The notes under the pieces: model-generated
Databases searched by the model: none
What the model was told of the DNA's origin: nothing
Seen by the model: only the letters and a program-made list of their open reading frames with translations
Shown here: positions 22,398 to 34,105 of the stretch, one piece after another
Layout: each line of letters begins with the position of its first letter
How positions within the stretch are numbered: position 1 is the first letter of the stretch
Position numbers and translations under genes: made by a program
From: Diplolepis rosae
Taxonomy: Eukaryota; Arthropoda; Insecta; Hymenoptera; Diplolepididae
Assembly (NCBI GenBank): GCA_030998225.1
Contig: JAPYXD010000704.1
Location: 1,488,001 to 1,552,000, forward strand
DNA length: 64,000 bases
Direction: 5' to 3'

Positions 22398-23153
22398 ATG
22401 AATTACTCCGCCGTGAAAATCGAGCCCCTCGGAAAGGATAATTTCGATACTTGGAAGATCCAAGTCGAAGCGCTACTCATCAAAAAGGAATCCTGGAAGT
22501 ACGTGAAGGGAATCCTGCAGAAACCAGCCGAACCACAAGCAGAACTCGAGAGATGGGAAAACAACGATGCAAAGGCAAGATCTGATTTAATCTTAGCAAT
22601 CTGTCCCTCCGAACTGAAGCAAATAAAAAACTGCACGACCTCTAAAGAAATTTGGGAGAAATTACATAATGTTTATCAATCGAAAGGCCCCGCTCGAAAA
22701 GTTACGTTCCTGAAGTCCCTTATATTGCTCAAATTGAGAAACGGATTTGCACAGTTTCTTCGACAATGTGGACAAACTACAAGAAATGGAACTGGAGATC
22801 AACGATGACCTGCTCACCATTCTACTCCTCTACAGCGTCCCTGACGAGTACGAATCCTTCCGAATCGCAATAGAAACACAAGAGAAACTCCTAAGTTCGG
22901 AGAATCTGAAAATTAAACTCTTGGAAGAATACGAGGCCCAGAAACGAAACGGTGGGGAAAATATCCAAGGTGCCATGTTTGTAAAACACAATCAAGGTAA
23001 GCCAAAAGGAAATTATAAGAATGCAGGCAAACCGAAGGAAAAAGAGAAAAACGAACGCTTCAAATTTCCTTGTCACACTTGTTGAAAAATAGGGCATTAC
23101 GCTCGAGATTGTAAATCGAAAGCTTACAGAAAAACGAAACACCAGAAGCGAGC
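22398..23153 (+). pseudogene. copia gag remnant
   Basis: Capsid-type protein start at ATG 22398 (MNYSAVKIEPL, then DNFDTWKIQVEALL, a copia gag hallmark). The frame slips near 22745 and continues as SVPDEYESFRIAIE to a zinc knuckle CHTC-x-KIGHYARDC, where a TGA (23083-23085) replaces the usual Gly codon. At least one frameshift and one stop make it non-functional. Confidence 0.88.
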
Positions 23154-23156
23154 AAA

Positions 23157-24302
23157 ATGTCAGAAGAATCAACACAAGCCGAAACCGAAGTCGCTATGAG
23201 AATCGACACGAAGAACGAGGAGCAGTGGTGCCTGGATTCCGGTGCATCCTCCGACATGTGCTCGCAAAAAGGAAAATTCCGCGAAATTGTAGCAGCAAAA
23301 TCGCAACTAGTCAATCTGGCAAATAACAACTCCACGAAGATTGAAGGAAGCGGTGTCGTCAAGTTGAATACGAGAGAAGGGGTCACAGCGAAACTCGAAG
23401 ACACGTTATTCGTCCCCGATCTCCGGTCAAACCTCCTATCCGTAGGAAAAATGACCCAGCACGGGTTCGAAGTCATTTTCAAGAAGGATGAAGCCGTCAT
23501 CTTGGACCCCAGAACGAAAGAAAAGGTCATGACCTCAACGAGGAAAAGAGATCTGTACTACGTCACTGAATCCATCGGCCAAACAGAAGAAAGCAGAATA
23601 GCGCACTCTGCGAAATCGCCGTTACAAGAATGGCACGAGCGGTTCGGTCATCTCAACGAGAAAGACCTCAAAAACATCATTCGCCAGCAGAAAATTGATG
23701 GAGTCAATATAAAAATCGAAGAAACGCTTCCCGTGTACGAAATATGCATCAAGGGGAAGCAAACACAGAAGCCATACTCTACATCGACTACCAGATCAGA
23801 AGAAACACTAGATCTCATCCACACCGATGTTTGTGGGCCCATGCGCATCGCATCCCTGGCCGGATCACGATACTTCGTAACCTTCATCGACGACAAGTCC
23901 AAATGGTGCGAAGTTTATTTTATGAAAAAGAAGAACGAAGTACCTGAAAAATTCAAAGAATATAAAGCCATGGTTGAAAAAAATACAGGAAGAAAAATTA
24001 AGAAAGTTCGCTCCGATAATGGCTTAGAGTATGTCAGCCACTACTTGGACGACTTCCTCAAGAAAGAAGGAATAAAACACGAACTCACCGTTGCACACAC
24101 TCCTCAGCAAAATGGTGTAGCGGAAAGAAAAAGACGAACCCAAAGATATCAAAGAAAATTCCAACGACGATTACTTCTCAGCAGAAAAAGAAACTCCAAA
24201 AACCTCGAGAATAGGACCAGGACGGCCGAGGTTGGAGAAAGCAGGAAAAAGGGGAAGACCGAAGAAAATATTCAACGAAGTTCCCCTGAAAGGAAATACT
24301 GA
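23157..24302 (+). pseudogene. copia pol: protease and integrase part
   Basis: Open for 381 codons. The protease site is WCLDSGASSDMC (Asp-Ser-Gly). The integrase zinc finger starts at WHERFGHL; its CxxC has Tyr in place of the first Cys (VYEICIKGK). The core shows D in IHTDVCGP, D in VRSDNGLEYV and E in QQNGVAERK. Just after that Glu a deletion joins the frame to the spacer before the RT, removing the C-terminal part of integrase. Confidence 0.9.
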
Positions 24303-25961
24303 AGCCGAAAACCTGACCGAAGAAGAAGAAAGCCGGAACCACGAAGGACATTTCGCGAATCTCGTGGAACATTCTGACCCACAGACAGCTGTAGAAGCAC
24401 TTTTCAGTCCCGAAGCCGAAGAATGGCGAGAGCCGATGATCAAGGAGTACGAGGCACTTGAGAAGAACGGAATTGGGTTGTCGTCGATCGTCCCAAAGGA
24501 AAGAAAATCATAGAATCGAAATGGGTCCTTCGAACGAAGCACAAGTCAAACGGAGAGGTGGAGCGTCGAAACGCCAGGCTCGTGGCAAAAGGTTTCACTC
24601 AGAGACCAGGAACTGATTTCAATGAAACCTTTGCCCCGGTAGCGAGGATTGGTTCAATCCGAACCGTGATGGCCCTGGCCGCAGAACTGGAACTGGAAAT
24701 CCATCAACTTGATTTCGTTAGCGCCTACTTAAACGGCGACATCGAAGAGGAGATTTTTATAGAAATCCCCAACGAGCTTTCGAAAATCCTGAAAAAAGAA
24801 GAATACGAGAAGTATGTCGGCCAAAAAGTTTGATTACTTAAAAAGGCACTCTACGGTTTGAAACAATCAGGCCGACAATGGTATAAAAGGCTCGACGAAA
24901 AACTCAAAATTTTGGAGCTCGAGCAACTAAACGCCGATCCTTGCGTCTACATCTGTCAAGAAGACGAAGGAATACAAATCGTCATCATCTACGTCGACGA
25001 CCTAATCGTGGCATCGAACAACCGAGAGAAACTCCGCGATTGAAAAGCGAACTTTCTAAGTCCTTCGATATGAAAGATTTGGGCCCACTTAATTTTTGTC
25101 TCGGGATTGAATTCCTAGAAGAAAAAGAGAAGGGAGAAATAAAGTTATGCCAGAGAAAGTATATAAAAGAAGTCCTCCGCCGATTCAATATGGAACATTG
25201 CAAGCCCGTATCAACTCCGATGAACATCAGCGAAAAGTTATCGAAATCCATGTGCCCAAAGAACGACGAGGAGAGAAAAGAAGTTGAGAAGTTGCCTTAC
25301 CAAAACCTGATCGAATCCCTTATGTATCTGGCCGTGTCGACAAGACCTGACATTTCGCACGCAGTTAGTGCATTGAGCCAATACAACACCAACTACGGCA
25401 TGCAACACTGGGTGGCAGCGAAACGAGTGCTGCGATATTTGAAAGGTACAGGAAATAAAGGATTGATTTTCAGGAAAACCGGAAAAAACTTGGTGGGTTA
25501 CGCAGACGCAGACTGGGGATTAAATGTTGACGACCGAAAATCGTACACTGGTTACGTTTTTCACCTTGCAAACGCAGCCGTATCCTGGGAATCCCGAAAA
25601 CAGAAAACTGTCGCCTTGTCAAGCACCGAGGCCGAGTACATGGCGTTGGTCGATTCCGCAAAGGAAGCAATCCATTTGAGAAAGATTCCTGAAAGAAATC
25701 CTAAAAAGGCAACCACCAAAAACGACGATTTTCAACGACAATCAGAGCGCCGGATTGTTGACGAAAAATCCAATTTTCCACAACCGAACCAAACACGTGG
25801 ATATCCGGCATCATTTTACGCGAGAATGCGTGGAGAGAGGTGACATCGAAGTGCGATATCTCCCCAATGAAGAAATGCCCGCGGATGTCCTTACGAAAGC
25901 ACTGCCGTTCCCCAAACATGTGAAATGTATCGCGAAGCTGGGCATCAAAACAATTTGTTGA
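24232..25961 (+). pseudogene. copia pol: reverse transcriptase and RNase H part
   Basis: The region reads through at least four frame breaks: near 24495, a TGA at about 24831 where a Trp codon is expected before LLKKALYGLKQSG, one near 25040 and one near 25755. Landmarks are RLVAKGFTQRPG, FAPVARIGSIR, HQLDFVSAYLNGD, the catalytic IIYVDDLIVAS, CLGIEFLEE, and the RNase H motifs GYADADWG and SSTEAEYMAL. The end (ADVLTKALP) lies at about 25880-25905, as usual shortly before the 3' LTR. Confidence 0.9.
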
Positions 25962-26058
25962 CAAATAGCGTCGCGCGCGACAAATCAACATGTCAACATC
26001 GGTAAATCGGAGCAGCAGTTTACTCGGCTCGAAACGAGTTTACTCCGAAATGTAAATC

Positions 26059-26067
26059 GAGGGGAAG
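26059..26067 (+). promoter_or_regulatory. copia polypurine tract
   Basis: GAGGGGAAG lies directly before the 3' LTR and would prime plus-strand DNA synthesis. Confidence 0.8.
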
Positions 26068-26263
26068 TGTTGAGATATACGATTTCCATTGTATTGTATA
26101 ACGACCGTCAGTAAAGTAGGACTATCTACTTTCTATTTTTTCTTCTTCTTCCATCTTCTATAATGTATACCAGAAACGTTTTACTCTTAAAACTGTACTA
26201 AATAAACCAAAGTTTGCATAATAAGTCTTGTGTATTTTACTCCACTGCCCGAAAAACACAACA
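26068..26263 (+). repeat. copia 3' LTR
   Basis: 196 bp, four differences from the 5' LTR (two of them transitions near the middle and one T/A, one T/C toward the end). Confidence 0.96.
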
Positions 26264-26311
26264 AAAATACTTCTTAATTTTCTGAAAAATAAGCTGATTG
26301 ATTCTGTTCAT
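26264..26311 (-). pseudogene. N-terminal piece of the split integrase-core gene
   Basis: On the minus strand the ATG at 26311-26309 opens a frame (MNRINQLIFQKIKK) that joins the main part in frame once copia and one AAAAT copy are removed. A splice-acceptor-like TGTTTACAG lies directly before this ATG, so an upstream exon is possible. Confidence 0.75.
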
Positions 26312-26504
26312 CTGTAAACATAAAATATCAATGTAAGAAATGTATGAATTTCAAAATTGTGATTCATTAAGGCTGCTGATGAAAGTAAAAAAGAACATTT
26401 TATTTAAGAAACTAGCTTGCAAAACGATTAAACTTTTTTTTAATCCTGCCAAAAATCAGAGGATATTATTAAAGAACAGAGGGAACAAATTGTAAAGATA
26501 CCAT

Positions 26505-26675
26505 AACATAGGATGGCATTGAAGTGTCAAAATCTGAAAAAAAAAACGGAATTGAGAATGAAACTATTGAATGCCTTTTAATATCTAGGAAATCAAATGC
26601 ATTGAAAAGTTTTATTCTCGATTCCATTTCATTCCAGATCTTGAAATTTCAATGCCCGGCTTTTTACTGGGTAAC
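26505..26675. repeat. Palindromic repeat, right of integrase gene
   Basis: Related to 20678-20872: it shares GGGCATTGAAAT and GTGTCAAAATCTG-like phrases, and its right end (rc ACCCAGTAAAAAGCCGGGC) aligns with the outer left end of the other palindrome. Confidence 0.65.
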
Positions 26676-29600
26676 CTCTAAATTTATCAAACTTACGGAC
26701 AATATTAAAATTTTTATCTATTTATTTCAAAAAGTTTCTCCATGTGCATCACTGCAGTGTGGCTAACTATTTAAGTTTAACTGTAATACCATGGTTATGT
26801 TTATTATTCTTCGTTCTGTAACGCCAGCCTTACAAATAATAATTATTATCAAAATTTTATTGCTTTTTTATCAAATTAGGGTCTCTGAGGCAATCTAAAA
26901 AATTTCTGATTGTCTTCAAGATTTTCCGACTTATCTCGTGCCAAAAATATTAGTATTCAAGAGAAGATGAAACAACTCAGAAGTTTTTTAACATTTTTTA
27001 AACACAAAAAAGTTTTTGTAATTTCAGTTACCTCCTCTTTTTCGAAATTTTCAAGGACTTGAAAAGAATTTTGAAAATTCAAAAAGCTCTTAATATTGCC
27101 AAAGCTTTTTGTAAATTCTACAAGATTTTACGTGTGATATGAAGTTTTCACAAATATTTTGAGAGTCTCTTAAGTAATTAGCAATTTTATTTTTAAATTT
27201 ATAATTTAATGAGTCTTGAGAACATACTATGCATACTATTTTTTCTCTGCTACAAAATTACCGTGATAGTGCTTTAAATCTTTTCGTCATGCTACCTTTC
27301 AATAAATTAGTATGTCAAGCTTGTGCTCTGTGGGAACCCTATTGTGACATGTTAGGATCTGAAATATAATCTCCACGGAAGGAACTGACGTCATTGAACC
27401 ATTTCCCGAAGTGATAGTGTTTGGTAGTTCTCCCGATGATAGCTCTAAATAACTTCCAACTGTTTCCGGAAGAAAATCTAATTGAATCCCGATAAAATCA
27501 AAAGCTGAGTACGAAAAATTATATTAAGATTTTCAATTTAATTAAAATTGAGTTTTTCTTGGAAATGTGTTGTATCAATTAAATTATATATATTTTTTTT
27601 TTATTTCACTGTCTTGATTCTCTTTTTTCTCTTGTGGTAACGAATTTGAGAATTTTAATACCCGCATGAATAGAGAGAAAGAGAACGAATATTTAAGCCC
27701 TCATTATATTTGTAGTGTCTATAATTTTCGGTTCACAAAGCATCAGATAACTTTTGTAGACTTTCCTCCTAAATTTTTGAAAAACTTTTGTCAGAGTGTT
27801 TGTCGCAAATATAATGCCATTTAATTATTTATGCTGCGTGACTAGAAAAGAGAGTCATTTCAATTTTAATATCGAGGTTACCTTCGACGAACAGAGAACG
27901 AACAACCAATATCGAACCATGTTCACAGGGCATTGTAAAATTTATATGAGAAAGCTTAGACAGCCTAGAATTTCATCTTTCTTTGTAACCTGCTCGTACA
28001 TGTTATCAACTGCAATGCAGTTACCCTACCTTTATCGCTTTTAGGATCTCTGGCTAGAAAAAGAAAATCGATGCTCATTGCACTTGTATAAATTGTATAA
28101 ACCTTGTTATTTAAAAGAGAATTAAATGAAAGTAAACGCTGCAGAACATCTTCACCCTTCATTTATTTCTAATTTTACTGAAATAAATTATAGCTCCAGT
28201 TCTGAAATTTATATTTTTTATGAATTGGTTTCTTTTTATACTGTTAAGAACAACTACAGCCAATTATATTGAAGTTTTATATCATACGACTATTAAAATT
28301 AAGGTAGTTGTGCATAAAATCAAATCCCTGGAAAACAAAATTTTTTCTATGATTTCAAGACATGAAATGATATCAATAGTCGTGTATTATAAAAGAAAAA
28401 ACGTTATTTACACTAAAGAAATATTTCGAGTTTCTGTGGAACGGTAGTAAGGACATCCATTTACGACAGGCATTTTTGTATTGTATCTTTTTTCGTCCCT
28501 TAGGTCCTACTTCTGTTCCTTACGTTTAAGCGATTTCAAATTTGGCACTGAGTTAATACTATATTATTGATACATGTTCGTAGTCCACCGAGTCGTTACT
28601 TAATACCCTCAATACCGCTCTAAAGATACTGGAAACACTTCTTTAGGACGTAATACAATATACTATTTAAAAAAATTTATTCTTTTTTTTTTCAATTCTT
28701 AAAAATTTATTCTTCCATAAAACACGACAGATCATATAATTTTAAGTCTTAAAATCATAGAAAAACTTCTTTTTCCAGATACCTGATGTTTCAACTCTAC
28801 AACTATGTTAATTAAACCATCATGCAAAATTAACGATTTCGAACCAAATTGAATGATTTTTCAACCAATTAAATGGATTTTTAACTAAATAGCAAATAAA
28901 TTGCCAACTACAACAAATGAATTTTCAATCTGAGTAAATGAAAAGGGGTTGAATTAAAATAAATTGTTAAAAGTATACAATTGATCAATTAAAAATTTTA
29001 AAATTTTTAGGTTTTAGTTCTCGTTTACGATTCTTCGTACACGCAAAAATGGACTTACTGAATATTAGTAATACTTTTTGAATATCAGTATGTACTCGCT
29101 TCTTTTAATAAGTTAGCTCAACGCTACGAAAATTACTGTAAATCAGAAAGAAAATTCTAAATAATAGTAAGTCCTATGCTGAAATAAAGCATATCTTTTG
29201 CTGAATTTTACTTACGAAAAATAAATAAAGGAAATTCTGAAAAATAGTAAGTGATTGATGTTAAATAGCAAATTATTTTCTGTTTTTTAGCAATTTAACA
29301 ATGCTAAACCGCAGTAAACAAAAATCCTGGGTTGCAGTAAGTATATTCTAATTTTTAGAAAGTCACCCGAGTCGAACTATTCATTATCTATTGGTTCTCT
29401 TGGTACACTTTTCGTTCTCTATTTATTATCTTGGTACGCGTTTCATTCTCTTTTGCTTCTTTCGATACACTCTCGATCCTCTTTTGTTTCTTGCGCTGCT
29501 CTTTGGGTTCTCTTTTTACTGCATAGTAGATTTTTACAAATTTGACTAAAACTAATTTTTTTATGTAAATTAAATTAAGAAATTAGCATGAAGAAAAAAT

Positions 29601-29709
29601 GTATATAAAATTTTCTTCATCTCGTTGCTATAAAAACTAAACTAAGTGAAATTATCGACCAAATAAAAGACGAATGAAAAGTCAATTAAAGCAATTATCT
29701 GTTACCACT
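26676..29709. other. Intergenic, nothing recognised
   Basis: Three kb of AT-rich DNA. Small frames (27796-28044 plus, 28220-28447 plus) show no known domain. The phrases AATAGTAAGT and TCTTTTGCTTCTTTCG recur loosely near 29080-29500. Confidence 0.4.
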
Positions 29710-30355
29710 AGCATTATGTCAGGTGTACAACTTTCCTTCCGCCGTTTTTCGATAGATGGCTGCAGCGGTAAGTGCTGGTCGAACTAGACAGATCAAAACT
29801 GACACAAAGTAAGCTTAGACATCTGTCAACATAACGACAGCACCATATTAGTGAATTTGTGTTTGCGCCATGAATTTATTCTCGATCGATGATGTCAGTT
29901 TTTGAGCCAAATTCTCTTTATTTGCGTGAAGTTTTGATTCTTTGCTTTCATTTAAAGAAAACTGCGGCTAAAGGCTCATCGAATGCTCTCAATTACGTAC
30001 GGTGAGGTTGTTCTTAATGAAAGAACGTGTCGTGAGCATAGAGATATTACAGATAGAGGAGACAAGCCAGCCTGAATCCTGTCAACTCGGGCGAGAGAGA
30101 GAGAGTGATATGGATGATTAGACTGTCTCTCTCTAACGCAGTACGCGTAGACAATGACAGAAAAAACCTCCCGTCGTCTCTCTCTTTCGCTCTCGCCGAG
30201 TTTGCAGACTGACGTTGCCACTTACAGAGCGGCCTATGGCTTGTATCCTCTATCTGTAATATCTCTATGGTCGTGAGTGGTTTCAAAGCTTCAAAAGCAG
30301 TGATTTTGATCTCGACAGGCCGTGCAAACCTACTGGAAAGGTGGTGGACCGTTAG
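29710..30355 (+). pseudogene. mariner transposase 5' fragment, split by a MITE
   Basis: The reading MMSVFEPNSLYLREVLILCF, then, after a frameshift, RMLSITYGEVVLNERTC, and after the MITE REWFQSFKSSDFDL matches the N-terminal DNA-binding region of mariner transposases. The MITE at 30037-30269 lies between the codons of this last motif; removing it with one GTCGTGAG copy restores the frame across ERTCREWF. The element stops near 30355; the catalytic half is missing and no inverted terminal repeat pair was found. Confidence 0.75.
30037..30269. mobile_element. 233-bp MITE with 8-bp target duplication
   Basis: Inverted ends of about 33 bp start CATAGAGATATTACAGATAG. A perfect 8-bp duplication GTCGTGAG flanks it (30029-30036 and 30270-30277). 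Eight bases point to the hAT or P superfamily. The interior contains GAGA- and CTCT-rich runs and no protein. Confidence 0.92.
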
Positions 30356-30358
30356 GAA

Positions 30359-30393
30359 CTAGCGCCGCGTATAGTACTGCACATGAACTACCA
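30359..30393 (+). repeat. 35-bp GC-rich shared repeat, copy 1
   Basis: ACTAGCGCCGCGTATAGTAC and the following 15 bases recur with one difference at 42863-42897. Function unknown. Confidence 0.6.
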
Positions 30394-30841
30394 TTATGTG
30401 TGTACGTGTTGGTGCATATACATACATACGTAGATTCTTTAAATGTGTTACAGAGAATATATTCAAATATAATTAAAAGGAAATTGAAGATTTAACGCAA
30501 AATTGTAAAAATGTAATTCAAGAGTGAGAAGTTAATATCAACACAATATTGAATTACATTTTCACAATTTTTCATTAAATCTTGGCTTTGTCGTAATAAG
30601 TAAAAATCAAAAATATCTGTAATTTGTATTTTTATTTTCAGAAAATATACATAAAATTATTGTATTAACTTTAATAACTTCAAGCTTAACATGCCTTATG
30701 AATATGTAATATTTAGGAAATTAGAAAATCTTGTTGATTTTAAATTTCTGCATGCTTGTGGCTAAAGTACATAAAATTTTCTTTTTACAATTTGGAAAAT
30801 GGTTTTTGGTTTTGGTTTAGAAATTTAAAAAAAGTTCAATT

Positions 30842-31058
30842 TTAGAAAAATATATCGGTAATTTCTTTTATCATTAGAACCAAAAGTTCCATAAATTTTC
30901 TTTTCTGCGATGAAAATTGATCGAGCTCAACTTTTTTCGAAACTAAGCGAACACTTCGTCGGGTCGAGATAGCTCTCTTTGGCGTTGTATGCAAGTCTTC
31001 TGCAAGTACATCCTTGCTGGTTCCTGATTCTGGGATATCTTCTTCTGATTCTTTTTCT
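30842..31058 (-). other. Possible orphan terminal exon, unassigned
   Basis: On the minus strand a splice-acceptor-like CTATATTCCAG precedes a frame of about 70 codons with an acidic, then a basic segment (KESEEDIPESGTSK; TPKRAISTRRSVRL) ending in a stop at 30842. The composition is protein-like and differs from AT-rich noise, but no partner exon or known domain is visible. It may belong to a host gene or a transposon. Confidence 0.3.
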
Positions 31059-32062
31059 GGAATATAGATTAGAAGCATTTAATTTCCATGAATATTTGAA
31101 ATTTAATTCGTAGGTATTTTATTCTTATGAATTCTAGGTACAAATTAAATGAAAATCGTTTTCACGGTACTTTTATTTTTCACTTCCTTATTCTTAATTT
31201 CTAGCCTTCAAAAAATTAAAATTAGTAGTAACCCTTTTCGTGTTGTTTTTTAAGTAAAGTTTTCCAATAGGTACAATTAATCATGCAGAAACATTTTAAT
31301 GTTTCTCAAATAAAATATTACTATTCATAATATAGGGCTTGCAACGATCGTCAAATAATAAATTTCATATTACGTAAGGTTAGTTCATTTTATTTTAAAA
31401 TTCGAAAATTTGATGAGATTGAAAAATATAGGTATCCTATTGCTAGAACACATGTTTTTTACATATAAGCAATTCATTTATATTTGACGTTTATATTACA
31501 AGTTTATCTGATGCATTTCTATTTTTTACTTTAAATGATTTATCAAAATTTTTTAATAATAAAAAATATCTGAGCACTACGCTGTTAGAAATGTTCGGAA
31601 ATTTGCAAAATTTCTATGTTACAAATGTAGCATAAAATTTGACGATATTTATGATGTTTTTGAGTAAAGCTATCTTAAAAGAGCGAAAAGTGTACTGAAT
31701 TTTCTGAAATTTTATTTTAATTTGCAAAGCTGTAACTAAATACAACTCCAGTCACATGTTTCGGGAAATTGCGGTGGGAATTTCTGACATTCTGGAATTT
31801 GTATTAGTAATTCTTAGCTATTTTTTCATAAATAATCCTTTATAATTTTATACTATATATGTACTTGCATCTATATCTTCAGTAACATTTAGACAGAAGT
31901 ATATTATTGTTTTTTAGTTCAGGTATCTCAAAATTAGGTGCTATAATTTTATTGTTATTCCTAAGGAAGTTTTAGATACTTTATCGAAGTTTCCTGTACT
32001 ATTTTATGTAAATTTTCTCACGGATTTTACATTTTTTCACATTTCCAAAGTTTACTTCCAAA
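31059..32062. other. Intergenic, nothing recognised
   Basis: AT-rich sequence without gene or repeat partner seen in the window. Confidence 0.35.
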
Positions 32063-32520
32063 TTAGGGCCGTTGAGTAAAGATAGGTATAGAGGAGATAT
32101 CGAGGGCGATTGAATGGTCCAAACCTTTCAAGGGTTAGGGGTAGGTAAAGTTACAAACCCGAACACGGGGATCGACACTTTCGAAAGTCGCCAAAATCTC
32201 ACGGATAAGAAGTAAGTTGTAGGAGTTAGGCCCAAACTTGTGTTGGTGAGTCTGCTGTATTCATGATGGGTCAGGTAGTCCTCGTCAATTCAACCCTAGC
32301 TTGTCGACAGGATTTTACAAAATAGCTTTTTACCTCTTTTCCTTCTACTTCGCTCTTTACTAGTCTTTTCCTGAGATCGAATATATATTTAAAAAAAATA
32401 TATATATATATATATAAAATAATACAAAAGAATATATACAAAATATTGTATATGTATATATAAAATAATACAAAAGAATATATATAAAATATTTTATATT
32501 ATAAATTTTATAATATAATA

Positions 32521-33281
32521 AAGGGTTTCCCAATAAGGGTGATATGTTTTGAAATTGAAAAAAAACACTGAATATTCATTCGTAATTGATCGAAATCTTT
32601 TTTATTATATTGGATATTCTATGCCATTTATGATTTAAACAATATATCGGCCAAATGTCCCCCGAGACTTGAGCCAAAAATGCGCCTCATCAGAAAAGAT
32701 GATTTTTTGATGAAAATTGGGATCATTTTCAATTGATTCCAGAGCCCAATCCGCGAACTCCCGATGCAAACGATGGTCATTAGGCTTCAGCTCTTGGGCC
32801 AGAATCATCTTATAGGGATGCAGGCCAAGATCCAATCGCAAAATACGCCAGGTAGTCATCCTGGACAGGCCCAATTCCTGAGATCGGCGTGGCACGGACA
32901 ATTCACGGTTTTCCTCGATACTGGCCTGTACGGCGGCTATATTCTGTGTAGAACGTGCGGTACGCATACGATTTTTAGGCTTAGTATCCAATAGAGTAAA
33001 TTCACTCTCCAACTTATCGATTATTTATTCGACGAATTGAGAGCGCGGATGGAGCAGAATGACGACCATATTTTGCACGATATGCTCTTTGAACACCGAC
33101 AAAACTTCTCGAATTTTGATACAATAATTGGACAATTTCCAAACGTTGTGGAAGCGTGAAACTACTTATGATTAAATGGCAAACCTTACTGATGACAACT
33201 GACAGCAGACGTCAAAAATTTCAGTTCAAATGAGCCCGATAGGGACATTCAAAATCATATCACCCCTATTGGGAAACCCTT
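32521..33281 (-). mobile_element. Tc1/mariner-like element, 761 bp
   Basis: Inverted ends (AAGGGTTTCCCAATAAGGGT at the left and its near-complement at the right) with TA on each side. It contains a shortened transposase gene on the minus strand and sits in the left arm of P-like element B, at the point where that arm is first interrupted. Confidence 0.9.
32635..33160 (-). pseudogene. mariner-like transposase, truncated
   Basis: Upstream, a frameshifted HTH region (LEIVQLLYQNSRSFVG, then QRAYRAKYGRHSAPS) leads to the open part 33012-32635: an SVPRRSQELGLSRMTTWRIL second HTH, then LHPYKMILAQELKPNDH and the first catalytic Asp in IIFSDEAHFWL. The frame ends within 15 residues of it, so the second Asp and the last catalytic residue are lost. 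Family call rests on these motifs. Confidence 0.85.
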
Positions 33282-33387
33282 TATATGCGACGCGATCCGA
33301 GAAAACGGACCCACTATCCATTTTACGTAAGAGCGTTTGAAGTATATACTAACCACTAAAAAAGCGACCGTACGTCAAATGGATAAA

Positions 33388-33500
33388 CCAACCACCCGTG
33401 AAGTTTAAAGCCGAAAGGCGGTTCCGCGGGTGGTGCTTTGGTTCGAGAGAGGGGGTTTTGGTTTTAACAGGTATACCTAGACCCGTCCACGAAGCAATAA
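33388..33500 (+). repeat. R1-like LINE 3' UTR fragment
   Basis: Matches the 3' UTR of LINE copy 3 (52885-52975): both have the hairpin described at 52891-52930, the phrase TTGGTTCGAGAGAGGG and CCTAGACCCGTCC. Only the tail is present, as in a 5'-truncated LINE insertion. Confidence 0.7.
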
Positions 33501-34105
33501 TAAGGAGACCTATCTCCATGTAAGCGACTTGGCAGGAACAACGGCACGGGAAGTGCCCGGCTTGTAATTTGGAAGTAGTGGAAAGGAGTGCGCAAGTGCG
33601 CAGTTGTCCTCTTCTTACTCACGAAAAAATGTGCGAGTGAGATGAATTTGTCAAATTGATATAAGCCAGAGTGGTTATGTTGATTGATTTTTTGATCATT
33701 TGCAAGCGGCAGATATTTGTTCAATTTCAATTTAGTTAAAAAAAAAAAAATATTATCTCAGGACTCCTATAAAGCTAAAGGAGAGCATTATAAAAGTGGT
33801 AAGTATATATCGAATATAAGATTATAAATCTTGAAATTGAAATTATGGTATTTGTTATTACTTCGTAAATCGTGTGTTAAATAATGTTGAATAGTATTTT
33901 CCTTTAAAGGTGAGGGAATTTAATCCGAGGAATTTTCACGATTTTGAAGATCGCATGTAATATAATAAATTTTTTTCTTAGCAATATCGTGTCGCGTACC
34001 GGGTTGCATAACCTCTCTGGCTTAGAACAATTTGACAAGTTCGTCTCACTCCAGCCCTATCCGACTCCCTGCCTGCAACGGCGAGAACTTGATTCCCTTA
34101 GTTTT
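33501..34105. repeat. Short inverted repeats, unassigned
   Basis: About 50 bp at 33633-33690 (CAATTTGACAAATTCATCTC when read on the minus strand) reappear inverted at 34005-34060. No protein is visible. Probably a small unclassified element. Confidence 0.45.

Larger units (their letters stand above)
22053..26263 (+). mobile_element. Ty1/copia LTR retrotransposon
   Basis: Complete structure of 4211 bp: two 196-bp LTRs beginning TG and ending CA, a primer-binding site, gag-pol remnants in copia order (integrase before reverse transcriptase), a polypurine tract, and a perfect 5-bp target duplication AAAAT at 22048-22052 and 26264-26268. The LTRs differ at four positions of 196, about 2 percent, so the insertion is fairly recent in spite of a heavily frameshifted interior. 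It landed in the first codons of the integrase gene. Confidence 0.97.

Noticed and set aside
32063..32069. TTAGGGC, telomere-like
   Set aside because: Occurs once at each end of element B as a target duplication; no tandem TTAGG array is present.
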